64,000 nucleotides of DNA. It comes from Pachyseris speciosa (taxonomy: Eukaryota; Cnidaria; Anthozoa; Scleractinia; Pachyseridae). The position numbers and the translations under genes were made by a program. The stretch spans positions 78,501 through 142,500 of the forward strand of contig JAEMWC010000135.1 of NCBI GenBank assembly GCA_016490735.1, read 5' to 3'. Of this stretch, positions 44,536 through 56,200 are shown one piece after another (position 1 is the stretch's first letter; every line of letters begins with the position of its first letter). The notes below the pieces were generated by a model, which ran no database searches, had not been told where the DNA came from, and saw only the letters and a program-made list of their open reading frames with translations.

Positions 44536-45831
44536 TCGCGATGTTTTCAACTTGTTTAACTTGTAAAATGCTGGCGAACTATCCTGGAGCTAAATTGGTA
44601 AAAACGGCATTGAAGTTGGGAAAAAGAAAGAAGAGTACACCGTCATACGCTCACGTTCTCCACAAAACCTAAAATTTGGTCATTTCACGTTGCTGTTTTG
44701 CTGAAGACGGCAAAGAAATGTACCAAAATGTAAAACGCACGTGCAGAGCGATTGTTTTTGCTTATTAAGCCTATTGTTTTGTGGCGTTCTCGTTGCCGTC
44801 GCCGTCGCCGTCGTCGTCGCTTAAGCTCTCTATTATTGTTCAAACGACGAGTGAAACGTTGACTTTTACAGTGTAACTGAATTTAACAAGATCGAATGCT
44901 TCAGAGAAAAATTAATCATCAATGCGTTATTTGCCCGAAAAAACGTTACATTTTCTTGTGCTTGTGCTTATGCTTGCGTCGTTGCGTCACACGTGTAAAC
45001 CACCGGGATAGCACACAGGTATAAGCACAAAAACATAACGCGCTTATGTTTGCCTCGCACCGGTTCTACAGGTAGGTTTCTTGTGCTTATGCCTGCGCCG
45101 TGCCTGTAAAGCAGCCTTGTTGTTGTTGTTTGTTTTTGCTTGTTTGGGGATCAGGCTTCAATCGTAACTTACAGATTACTTGTTTATTTTCAGTTGGTGG
45201 TCAGGCAGAATGCGAGAGTGGGTAAAACAGAAATGACTGTTTGCAGTTGTGCTCAGCTGTGTTACAGTGAAAACAGAGTGTGTACGTAAACGGGAATCAA
45301 ATTAAATGCGTATTTATCGTGTACTTGCCTTAGCGCGAAAACGTTTCATGTACGGGTTACCAGCTTAGTCCCTCCTTGTTCCCTGCATGGTGCTTTCTGA
45401 GACCCTGGGAACGAGGTTGTGTCGAGGCCTCCGCGAGTCACAGCACCCGCGACGGATTAAAAAATATACCGCACTACAGAAGCCGAACGCTGATAACAAT
45501 TAAAGCAAGAGAAAATATTGAAATGCGTGCCTAGTAGGCTGGTTTCCTGTGATCTCTACATACAAAATGCGGCGTTTGTCCTCAACTGTTTGCGGCAAAG
45601 CTCTCAGTGTAAACTGAAAGAAAATTAGAGCCACCCAGTTTCCATAACAACTCTTTGCCGCTACAAATTTTCGCAAAATTGTAGGACAAACGAACTTCAT
45701 AACCATGGTTGCAATGTACTCACTATGGCCCTTTTATTACATACGATCAGTATTCCAAGTTATTTTCAATTAATTTTTTACTTCAGTAACCTATAATTTA
45801 TTCTTTAGAAGTGTCAAAGCGAGATCCACCG

Positions 45832-46195
45832 CCGACCGGTTAGCTCAGTGGTAGAGCACCGGACTAGCGTGCGGGAGGTCGGTGGTTCAAACCCCGGTCG
45901 GACCAACACTCAGGGTCTTTAAATAATTGAGGAGATAGTGCAAATGGTTAGACTTTCTAGTCTTCTCGGATAAGGACGATAAACCGTAGGCCCCGTCTCA
46001 CAACTCTTCATAATTGATTCTGTGGGACGTAAAAGAACCCACACACTGTTCGAAAAGAGTAGGGGACGTAGTTCCCGGTGTGATGGTCTATCTATCATCT
46101 GATGATTAAATGCTCGGAGATATTAGCTGCACAAGCTACTCTAAAATCCGAGGGTAAATAATGTGATGTATGTATGTATGTATGTATGTATGTAT
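45832..46195 (+). mobile_element. tRNA-derived SINE (tRNA-Ala-like head) with (TATG)n tail
   Basis: The head has a perfect 7 bp acceptor stem (CCGACCG with CGGTCGG), a GCTC/GAGC D stem, an AGC-containing anticodon loop and a box B (GGTTCAAACC), and it ends in ACCA-like sequence. The T stem is imperfect. A long unrelated body (gtcccgtctcacaactc.. ggacgtagttcccggtg..) and a TATG microsatellite follow. The body recurs at 15860-15996 on the minus strand. This is a SINE, not a tRNA gene. Confidence 0.8.
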
Positions 46196-47189
46196 ATCCT
46201 CTTTGATTTAATCCACAGCTGAGGCGCCAATTTCCAATTGCGGTTGACCAGATGTCATTGTTCACTTAGCAGACTGCGTTAAGCAGTGGCAAATTTATTT
46301 ACAAAGCCAAAACCCCGAAAGAAAATGTTTTTTATGCAAGATAAACTGCTTTATATTAGGAACTAATGTTAACAAACGACCCCATTTTCAGTCTGAAGAT
46401 AATTTCCACATACACGTTTTCCATTATATAAACGACGAAGCAGAGTTTGATATGACTTTTTGTGTATAATGGATAAAATGGCTCTTATTTGAGGCCTACG
46501 TTCGTCGAAAGCCGACAATGGCATTGTTCCTATGAAGGGTAGGGCAAGAACTTGTCTCCTTGAAAGAGATAACACACAGCTCAAAAAGGCGCTATGGCTC
46601 ATTTGAAATCAAAGCTGAACAGCTTTGAATGTTTTTTGGAACAAATTGTCGCTTCAATTAACTCAGTGTTATTGCTCTTGCAAAAACAAAAATACCCGCA
46701 TTGTATTTAATGTTAAAAGTTAACTTTAAGACAGAAAGCTATGTTTCTACCAAAATAATTAAAGTGAATGTTGTTAAAGCCGTTTCACATTTTACCAATT
46801 AGGCCATCTCCAGTAAGCAATTTGTTTCCCATCGCCTTCTCTCACTCACACAGACACACAAATATAAGTTGTACGGTTAAAAAAATAACGAAATATCGAC
46901 AAAGCAATAGATAAAATAATTCAAAGCGCGCCTTCATCTTATCTTTACCATTTCCACGGCTGTCCATAGAATGGCTGTCATTTTAAGGCGCCGGTTCGAT
47001 TGGAGGCTGATAACGTTTCTGGTCGTTCTTAGGTTTCACAAAACACTAATAGCATCTCAGTATATCAATACAGTCTTCAACGCCCTTGCAAAAACCATTT
47101 TAGTGCATAAATGAGTGTATCCTGGGTACCAGTAGTCTCCTTCGCAGCCGTTTTCGGGATATAATAACTATAAATTATAACTGTCCGAG
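46196..47189. other. Noncoding sequence
   Basis: No gene or RNA recognised. Confidence 0.45.
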
Positions 47190-47530
47190 CTAATCGTCCC
47201 CGCAAAGTACAGCAAGGACGCAGCTCAACAAGGTCGAGCCGAAAGCATATACAAGGCGCCTCTGGCAGCCGCTATACGGTCCATGTATGACCTTGGAACA
47301 CAGCCTACAGCCAGCTCGAATAAGCCGTCTGCTGGTTTTTGCTGAGGGAGGAAAACCGGAGTACCCGGAGAAAAAACCTCGGAGCAGGGTCGAGAACCAA
47401 CACAAACTCAGCCCACTTATGGCGTCACCGGGAATCGAACCCGGTGCCACATTGGTGGAAGGATGTCGCTGCTGCGAAGGAGACAAGGGTACCAGCTGAG
47501 GGGGGCCTCTTGCATGGAAGACACGCAGGA
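47190..47530 (-). mobile_element. tRNA-like dispersed repeat (SINE) on the minus strand
   Basis: On the minus strand a box B reads ACCGGGTTCGATTCCCGG at about 47424-47441, with a perfect T-stem-like pairing. Upstream lies a body with repeat-like words. The cloverleaf as a whole is not intact. The rest of 47531-49937 shows no gene. Confidence 0.5.
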
Positions 47531-49937
47531 ACTCCCTTCCCACGCTCTTAACTCGGAACATACTTTTAACACTAAATTTTTATTAGAAATACGGACACTG
47601 AAACAACTTTCCCACCTCCTCATGCCGTGATCGACTGCACAGAATTATGTAAGAAGTTCGTCAGCGAATTCGAACAATACACTGAATAGGCAAATGGATT
47701 TGAAATGTACTGGCCGCCACATTCTATGATTTGATTCACAACGTGCTCGAGTGAATAAGTGAGCAGAACTTTCTTCTTTTGAAGATGGAGATTTCAGTAA
47801 CCGCTAATCCGGCACGTTTACGGTATCTTTTAACAGCGCCGACACTCACAGATAAGGGGACTATATCATTGTGATTTTTATGTTTTGGAGGTCAAATTCA
47901 AATCAAGAACCCTCAAGTACAGCAAAATGCCCTCAGAACACAAAAAGAAAGATATCTTTCAATTTTCTCAGAGGGGAAGCAAACTATACCTATATTTGCC
48001 TGTTTTATTCCGCACAGCACACGATCGAACTTGAAAAAGTTGGCCCAGTTATTTTCAAGTTGCAACTTCCATTCAATCCTTGCCATCCTAAGCCAAAGAG
48101 GCTTATTTATGGTTTTGCTAAATTGGTAAAATAATTTTAAATAAAACTGAAACATTATTTTTGGGTTTTCTTTGCTTCCAATATCTTTTTCATCTTTTCA
48201 AAGTGATATTAAAAACTCATGACATAGCTCATACAAGTCCGTAACAATGACTATGACAATAGATTTCAAAGCCTTAGTGCGCATGGATCGTTTTTGTAGT
48301 CCTTTAATTACTTCGAAGCGCCAACACTACAATAGCAAAATAAATCCGAATAATGCTCAACGTGGAGGGCAGGTCACTTCAATGAAGAACAGCCACGGCA
48401 GACGATATTTTGAACACGAACGTGCAAAGAATAGCAATAAATTGACGCAATTAAAGAAGTCAGATGTCAATCAAAGCTTGCCTAACCGGTCTAAAATTGT
48501 TATATAATACGTCCACTATTTTTTCGAAGAACAACACTGAACGCCTGGCTAAACGTCATCCAACATATCACGCGAACGTGATGAAAATTCATAAGTTAGG
48601 TTAATTCAGGTACCGACTTCGTTGAAACGACGAAAAATTTTTTACAATGTTAGAGCGCTCAGCCGGGGGATTCGATTGGAGTCCTGAAATAAACGTCCAA
48701 AGTCTGTTTTCGAAATATAAAGGCACTCACTTGAAGCCCGGTGTTTATATGAAGTTTAAAATTCCACTTGCAGCCGAACATGGTGAAACTCCTGCGTCAA
48801 AGTTTGAGAACGTTGGACCATGCTCGAGAATTTCAGAAGCAACGTTGTTGACTTTGTAAATACTACCTTCACAACGTTTTTTTTTTCCCCAATGTCTTTA
48901 CTTCCGTCAGTTACTGAGCCTGGTCCATATTAGCTCACAGCAAACATGTCAAAATCATACAGTACTGTAAAAGTTCCATTTTCGAACTGTCTTCAAGGTT
49001 GAAAACATTGCAGCATTATTTACAGAATTTATATTTAAATGGGTTTTGTATGAAGAAATTTGGACAATTTTTGTGATTTCTAAGTTTCGTGCATTCTAAG
49101 GTAACATTTCCGAAAAGCAAACACACATGCATAATGAAGCAGTATTTCTAAATGCCACAGTCCCAACGCTCGGTGCAGGTCAGATGTGATGAAGGCTAAG
49201 TAAGACGGGCGACATTTTTTCTCAACTTGTCGCGCAACACTATAATTGCATAGCAAGATACCGAACGCTTACTTCTTGCGCAAATCACTGACCACTTCTG
49301 TGCGCAAGAGAGTTTGCCGTTGCAAAATGTATCAACGATGTCCACGTCCGCTCATTTCTCTAACATGAACATTTGCTGCGCGTAAAACTGCTAGTACGCA
49401 CAAGAAATAATCACAAGATGGAATGCGGCAATGCGGCAAGACAAGTTGAAAGGAAAGCGAACGTTGCCCGTTTTGCGTGGGTGATCTACACAATCCCATC
49501 TCTATGGCCTCTTTCACCACGTGCTCACTGGTAGAGTATTTCAACCAGTAATTTGGAACTGAGGTGATGGATTCGACTCAGAATGTTCTTTTAACCCAGT
49601 GCGACGGCGATTTGGAAGTTCTCCTTATCTTTTGCCTTAATCTGGATTTGTCTGACAGACCAAAGACCTCTTTTTCACTCCGCAGGTGCAACTTAAAAAA
49701 ATTTCTTCTTTTTGTTTGGTCATGTTTCCAAACAATCATGCTGCAAAAACAAGACTATTGAAGCTATTAAATTACTTATTTCAATATATGAGATAAACTA
49801 TACCACGCGTGCGATAGTTCAGTCTTGTTTGCACCTGAATATTTATTACGATCATTGGGCCATTGTGTCTAAGAGCAATAAAAGCGATGTTGGCTCGCTA
49901 GCTATAATCCAACCGTGCTCCTCGATAAACAACAGAC

Positions 49938-50927
49938 ATGTCCAGCCAAAGCACACTCTACTGGAACAAGTCAGCGACAACTACGAACGTTTCACCAGAT
50001 CTAGCTTGCCTCGGCTATTTGAAACACTCACATTGGCCTTTAGATTCGTCCAGCACAGAGCCGTTCCTGTTCTCCAGTGGCGTTCCTTACAATGGTTTTT
50101 GCCATTTGAACGCCCACCCCTATGCCCTCAACACACCTGTTCACGGCTCTACTGTCCACCGCGACAGCCATCTCTTTCACACCGTGCCACACAAAGATTT
50201 CGACGCACTGAATGGCACTATATCTTTTTGTGAAGCATTAGCAGCGGACCATAGAGCTTCCACATCAACGGTCCAACAGGGAGCTTCTGAGCCAATGTGC
50301 TTTCTCTCGCATCAGAATGTCCGTAGTATGCAGTTCTATCCAAGACGACAGTTCCAGGGATCCTTCCAAGGCAGGCACAATCCAATTGGCGTTGGGTCAC
50401 GTTCTGTATCTCCAGAGATGCACTGTGGTCTGCGTTTGCCCAAAGAACAAATCCTTAAGTGCTCGTGGATTATTCGATACCCAGGTATGCAGAGTGGTAT
50501 CTTATGCGACCAAAGTTTTGGTCGCATGGAAGACCTGGTTGACCATGTTTGTGATCTTCACGTCTTGAACCAGCGCTGCGACGGTCACATCTGTCGCTGG
50601 AAGGGCTGCACAAGAAAGGGACTACCATTCAAAGAAAGATATCGGCTCATCAACCATCTTCGAGTTCATACCGGGGAGAAGCCTTTCCCGTGCTTGTATC
50701 CGGGATGCAGAAAGCGTTTCGCCCGCCTCGAGAACATGAAAATACACAAAAGAACCCACACGGGAGAAAAGCCCTTTCCGTGCGACTTTCCAGGATGTGA
50801 AAAACGCTTTGGAAACTCGAGCGACAGGATAAAGCATTTGCACGTGCACATCTCGGACAAACCGTACTTGTGCAGCATTAGGGGCTGTAAAAACCGCTAT
50901 GCCGATCCAAGCTGCTGTTCTGTGTAA
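49938..50927 (+). CDS. GLIS/ZIC/GLI-class C2H2 zinc-finger transcription factor, intronless
   Basis: A single open frame of 329 residues from the ATG at 49938 (MSSQSTLYWNKSATTT). The N-terminal ~170 residues are Ser/His-rich with no known domain. A GLI-superfamily cluster follows: an atypical finger 1 (LKCSWII.. ..CDQSFGRMEDLVDHVCDLH, about 173-210), finger 2 (HICRWKGCTRKGLPFKERY..H..VH, about 217-245), finger 3 (CLYPGCRKRFARLENMKIHKRTH), finger 4 (CDFPGCEKRFGNSSDRIKHLHVH) and a partial finger 5 (CSIRGCKNRYADPSCCSV then TAA). TGEKPFPC linkers are canonical. Finger 5 keeps its two Cys and the DPS turn but lacks the helix and both His. The wording (RLENMKIH, KNRYADPS) is between ZIC and GLIS; no firm orthology. 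It should act in the nucleus on DNA. Candidate AATAAA near 51170. Confidence 0.85.
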   Translation: MSSQSTLYWNKSATTTNVSPDLACLGYLKHSHWPLDSSSTEPFLFSSGVPYNGFCHLNAHPYALNTPVHGSTVHRDSHLFHTVPHKDFDALNGTISFCEALAADHRASTSTVQQGASEPMCFLSHQNVRSMQFYPRRQFQGSFQGRHNPIGVGSRSVSPEMHCGLRLPKEQILKCSWIIRYPGMQSGILCDQSFGRMEDLVDHVCDLHVLNQRCDGHICRWKGCTRKGLPFKERYRLINHLRVHTGEKPFPCLYPGCRKRFARLENMKIHKRTHTGEKPFPCDFPGCEKRFGNSSDRIKHLHVHISDKPYLCSIRGCKNRYADPSCCSV

Positions 50928-53230
50928 TTGTGTAATTGCTTCACGAAAAAAAGAAAAGGACGGAAGAATATACTATCTGTAAGTCAATCCTAGGTCACAT
51001 CACCATAAGAGAGTATTCGCAGGTAAAAAGACATGCAGCAAAAAAAAAAGGCAAACTTGTCGGATTTTGGAGAAAAAGTTCAGGTATCATTTGGTTTCAA
51101 TTCTTTACTCTTTTCTTCTTCACCTTACGTTTCAGTGAACTAATTTTGCTAGTGGCTGCCATTTAGAAAATAATAAAAGTCCAGTGCATTCAACGATCTA
51201 GACCTTGTTTCCGAAGCAACGGTAGAAACAGCTAAAAATTGAAGGAAAACAGCTGGCGATAACAAGAGGCAACCGTACATTGATATACGTATTTTAAAAC
51301 GTTCGGTACGTGTTTTCACCGCTGTTATCATGCATGCATGCGAAGCGGTGAGAATATATTTCAGAGGCATTGCTTTAAAGCTCTGAGGTCACCTGTAACT
51401 ACGATACTTCTGATCTGTAGGTTGGTAGTCCATATCTATGGCTTAAGTTGCCTTCCTCATGCAGTCATATGCTCAATTTCTAACGCAGCACGAGAAAAGT
51501 CCTTTATCATGCAGTTATCACTAATATACGTGATTGTGATCGACATCAAAGATAAAGGTAATGTCACATGTATCTTAACTTTAAAAAGACAAAATTTAAT
51601 TCGCATTTAACTACTATTAAGGCAATTTAAAAATTGCCTCTGACAAAGACAATAGACAATATTCCTATTCTAGGTATTGTCTCAACTAAATACATTTACA
51701 TCAGTATGAAAAGTTTCTCCAGCAAGAGCCTCCATTTCATGCTACATCCAGTTCAAAACCGAGAATACGAATATAGTCTATTTGGCAAGCACTTCTATGC
51801 AGCGCAACAGGCAAAAAAATGGAAGCTTCCTTTCTTGCCTTTTTGGAACACTTATCAACTTGGGAAAGTGCGCCGTACTTGAATAAAGGTTCAGTTAGAA
51901 AACACGAGTGCCTTTTCCTATTTCTTGTGCTTGCTATCAGGGGGCCTTTAACACTGACCAGCTAAATCGATCTGCGTGATGCTGGTATACTCGAAAAAAA
52001 GACAATCCGAGCAGTGACCTGTTTGGATACCCTCCCGCTGAGCTACAGGAGACTCTTGCGAGCTGGGCCATTAAACTAGATTAAACAAACATCCCGTTTA
52101 CTGCTAGGCTTTGAATGTTAATAAGTGGTATAGGTATATGCGTAATGAGAGAAGGCGTAATGGTATTATTTAAAACCTGGTGAATCGATGAAAGAGACGT
52201 GTTTCTGTTTTGTCTTGGTTTTTTTCTGTCAGAGGCGCGCACATATTCGGAGAAAGGGGTTCCGAGTTTTCCCAAAGATGAACAAAACAAGACGAATCCA
52301 AAGACAAACAAAACAAAAAATGTTAGAGATTAAATTCCAAGTACATGTAAGATCTTAACTTTTCCTCTTAAATCACAGCTATTTTCAGTCATCAGTGTAG
52401 CTTGAAAAGGGTTTCTCGAAATATGACGCCAGCTGTCTACGCGAATTAGCCCACCTTTTCTCTCCAAGAGATAAGGGACTTAAACGCGGCTTCATACGAC
52501 AAACAAATGTTGCCCAACTCTTACTGGCAAACTCACGAGTTTGGTAAATTAGTCTAAACAGACTAAACTCCAGTTAGGAATAAACTACCCTACGAAAATC
52601 AAAATTTATTCAAAACGTTTGGTCTTCTACGAACAACATATGACTGTCACAAAGTAAAGACGATGGAATTAAAGTTGAAACTATGGACGCATCTTTAAAG
52701 CGTACATAGCACGACCGAAGTTTAAGGGCGATTCCAGTAATCCATTTTTGTTAACCTGATATTTCTACAAAAAAGTTCAAAATATCAAAGGGTGCGCGAA
52801 TGGCGGGAATTGAGGAAGAAAATAGATTCCTCGCTTGAAGTTATTATAGGTGTTACAATCTCTCTAAAAAAAAGGGCGGAAACCATAAAGAATATTTCGC
52901 TGTTCTGGTATTCATCGATAGTTGAGTCTTTATACCCATGTACTACCCATGGAGAGGTACTGTAAGCTTCTTGAGACACTAAACTGAGTTTAAGATGCTG
53001 ATCGCTGTCTAGCGAAGAAAAAGCTAGTTATCGCCTTGCCGTCAGTGCCAATGTGGAAGACTCTTTTGCGAACTTGACGGTTTCACAAAGTGAGGAAGGA
53101 AACTCAATCACAGTCATTAGTATGATGGATATTCTAAGAGAACTTATTGTCCCTTTTTTCTCCTCTTTTCTTCCTCTTTTTTCCTGAAGAGCCTTGTTTT
53201 GAGTGTAATAAACTCCACCAAGCAATCATT
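50928..53230. other. Noncoding sequence between the zinc-finger and isopentenyl phosphate kinase genes
   Basis: No exon recognised. At about 52020-52065 the minus strand has a short tRNA-like box A (tgtagctcagcgggagggt), possibly a SINE remnant. Confidence 0.45.
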
Positions 53231-56200
53231 TCATTTGCTTTCAGTCATGGCTGACTGTGATTGAAGATCAACAGCAAGATTTCCTTCAGTTTCTCCTACA
53301 ACTTCCGTACCTTTTCCTTCCAGAACACCAAGAACACACACAGAATACGCAGTAACTTCCGACATGACATTTGCGACGAAAACACGCGTCTTAGCACCAG
53401 AAATGCGAATTATGTTTGATGCCGTTTGAAGCTTCTCGCGAACTCCACCTGTGACATCGTGTTTCAGAGATGATGTTGCTATGGTAATAGACATTTTTCC
53501 ATCCGGGTCAACGATGACCTTCCTCAGTAAGGACGCATCTAAGAGAAGAGGGGGTACAAGCTGTGAAATCTGGTCTTTGGCTGGAGTTGCCCCACCCATG
53601 CATCATGAAGGTATCGGTCTTTTGCAAATTTGTCCAAGAACGTCCTACATATAAAATCGGCCTTGAAAAGCTGTGTTGTTTTTCTGGTTTGTCCCTTGTT
53701 TTTAGTAGTTGCTTTTTGCTTTTTCGTGCCAGACAACAAAAAAATCCCTCTTTTTGATGTCATACATAACTTTCTTTCCTTTAGATAACTGCTTTTTACA
53801 TGTTACAGCATTTCAAATAGCAAAACATTTATTTTTGACTGACCTTCTCTTTCGGGCGGCTTGTCATAAATTCCATCAACATCCGTCAAAAACACAACCC
53901 TCTTTGGACGAAGTTCCTGTACTAATTTCTACTGAGAAGAAGAGCAGAAAAAGCTTTTTAATTTGAATTTAATTCCATCATCATCATCATCATTATTATT
54001 TAGAACCTCTACAAAAAGAAATAACCTCACAAAAAAACCGTAACATTTCCTACAAACACCATTTCCTGCAGGTTAACTTGCAAAAATCTGGTTTCTAATC
54101 AACTAAAAGTTCGTTCATTGCCTCCGAAAAACAACACCGAAATAGCAGCAAATTTCTCAGTTAAATAGCCTTTCATTTTAGTCATTGTTTTTCTGGTACT
54201 TTGTTCCTTTTTACTGGGCAGAAAAGGTACAGTGTACGGAAGCCAGGGGCGGTAGGGGGAGCCACGGAAAATACATATTATTGTGAAAAAGGAAAGGAAT
54301 TCATGTAGGAATATTTTTAACCGCCATCACATGGTTTAAAGTATTTGCAAATATTTTTTAATTTAGTTTTACTACTCATTGTAAAATTACATAATTCAGC
54401 CGTAAGGCTGCGAAGTAATTCAGTAAACCATTTACATGTATCTATCTATATCTACAGTGTATCTAAAGCTCAAATGGCGAGGCTTTAAGGCTTTGTCAGA
54501 CGTGATTAATAAGGAGCCACTTAAAGGTTCATGGACATGTTGTTTATTATGGTAAACAAAGTAAAGCATACAAAACCACGTTAAAAACATTCATATTTAA
54601 ATTTAATACTGAAACCTCCCTGACTACATGTAGAGATATCTCTCTATCTCGATACCCCTCTAAGCTCAAGTACAAGAGGCAACAAATTTTTAACACGTAT
54701 TTGAATTATTTGTTTCACGTTCTTTAAGTGGGGTGCCTGTGAACTACATGTAGCTAGAACAGCTAAGTGCATTTCCACTATAAACAAAGAATTATTTTTA
54801 TTTATTTATTTTTTGTCACGAAACATAGTTGTATTGCAATTGCATAAATTGCGTTCATTCTTCATTTGATTTCATTTCCGCAATAATATATGATTTATTT
54901 CATATTCACACATTTTCATCATTCACACTCATTTCTTTCACGGGAGCATATGAACCCATAATTTACCTGCCACCAACTTCAGTGACTTCATAGCTCAGTT
55001 GGTTAGAGCATCGCACCGGTATCGCGAGGTCTCGGGTTCAAACCCCGTTGAAGTCCTGAATTTTTTTTCAGGCTTCTTTACCCAACTGAATAAATTGCGT
55101 CCACAACTGCGAGGATCATTCTTCATTTGATTGTAATATTGTTTGTTGAGCGTAACATTTAACGCTCCCTTGCATAACTGATTGGCAGTTGTTACTAAAA
55201 GTAGAAACGATGCCTATATAGTACTTTCTTTAGAGCAGACTGAAAATTGTTACTGCTAAAAAAGATGCCATGGAAAAGAGGGGAGACAGATGTGCAGACT
55301 TGGAATTCAAAAGGCCTTTACACAAAATAATCATAGTTAGTAGAGTAAATAATTTTTTATATATACTTTGGGTGGCCTTACATGTATTTAACCATGTTCG
55401 ATGTCCAGAAGTCAGAATAAAAAGCCGCCTCACCTCAATAATTTTGTCTCCACTAAGAATAGCACATCCTTGTACATCATCCAAAACACAGTCGCCATGG
55501 AGAACTGGTACAAATCCAGCTTCCAACAGCTCAACAACTGGTTGAACTGCTGCTCTTGTTACCAGTCCTCCACTTGTCAACCACGAGCCACATGGCTTAA
55601 AAGGAACATGAAAGTGCACCATTATCTTTTAGGGGAAAGATATTAGTTCGGAAAGATATCATTTCCACATCTAAAGAGTCAAGTATTGTAGCCTGTAATT
55701 TGATGCAAGCAGGTGTAGTAGGAGAGAAGCTACTGTAAGTCTCACAGAAGTCAAACTTGATGGGGCATGATTACTGCATTTTCAAATTACAGTGTAATCC
55801 AAGTTTTAAATAATTATGTGTATTTCACATAATATGCACATACAAAATGGCCAAGGATGTATTTTTCCTCTGAATACACTGTAATATATTATTATGTTGT
55901 ATTCTATAAAACATATCTGCCAAGTCAGTGTTGCTACATGGAGCACAGGATAGAAACTTTGCATTTAGCTGACAGTTGCTGGCAGTAATGCTCGTGGCAA
56001 ATCAGTATTATGCACATGTAACCAAGAATCAGTATAAAAGCAATTGTACATGTGCGCAGACGTTGTTTTGGTTCTTTGTTTATTTATTACAGTTAAAATA
56101 TTTTTTTTTTGTGCATTTCAGATGTGTGCATTTGTTTATTCATTACGACTTAAACATCAAGTTACTATTCAAATGGTTTTTTTTCCCATGGCCCAGTTGC

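Noticed and set aside
44286..44672. 128-codon plus-strand open frame
   Set aside because: It overlaps a MITE hairpin and repeat-like sequence and has no recognisable domain or splice context.
45832..45907. Functional tRNA-Ala gene
   Set aside because: The acceptor and D stems pair, but the T and anticodon stems have mismatches, and a SINE body plus microsatellite tail follows.
54984..55055. Functional tRNA-Thr gene
   Set aside because: The fold is good, but the base before the anticodon is C instead of the conserved T and a SINE body follows. A true tRNA cannot be fully excluded.
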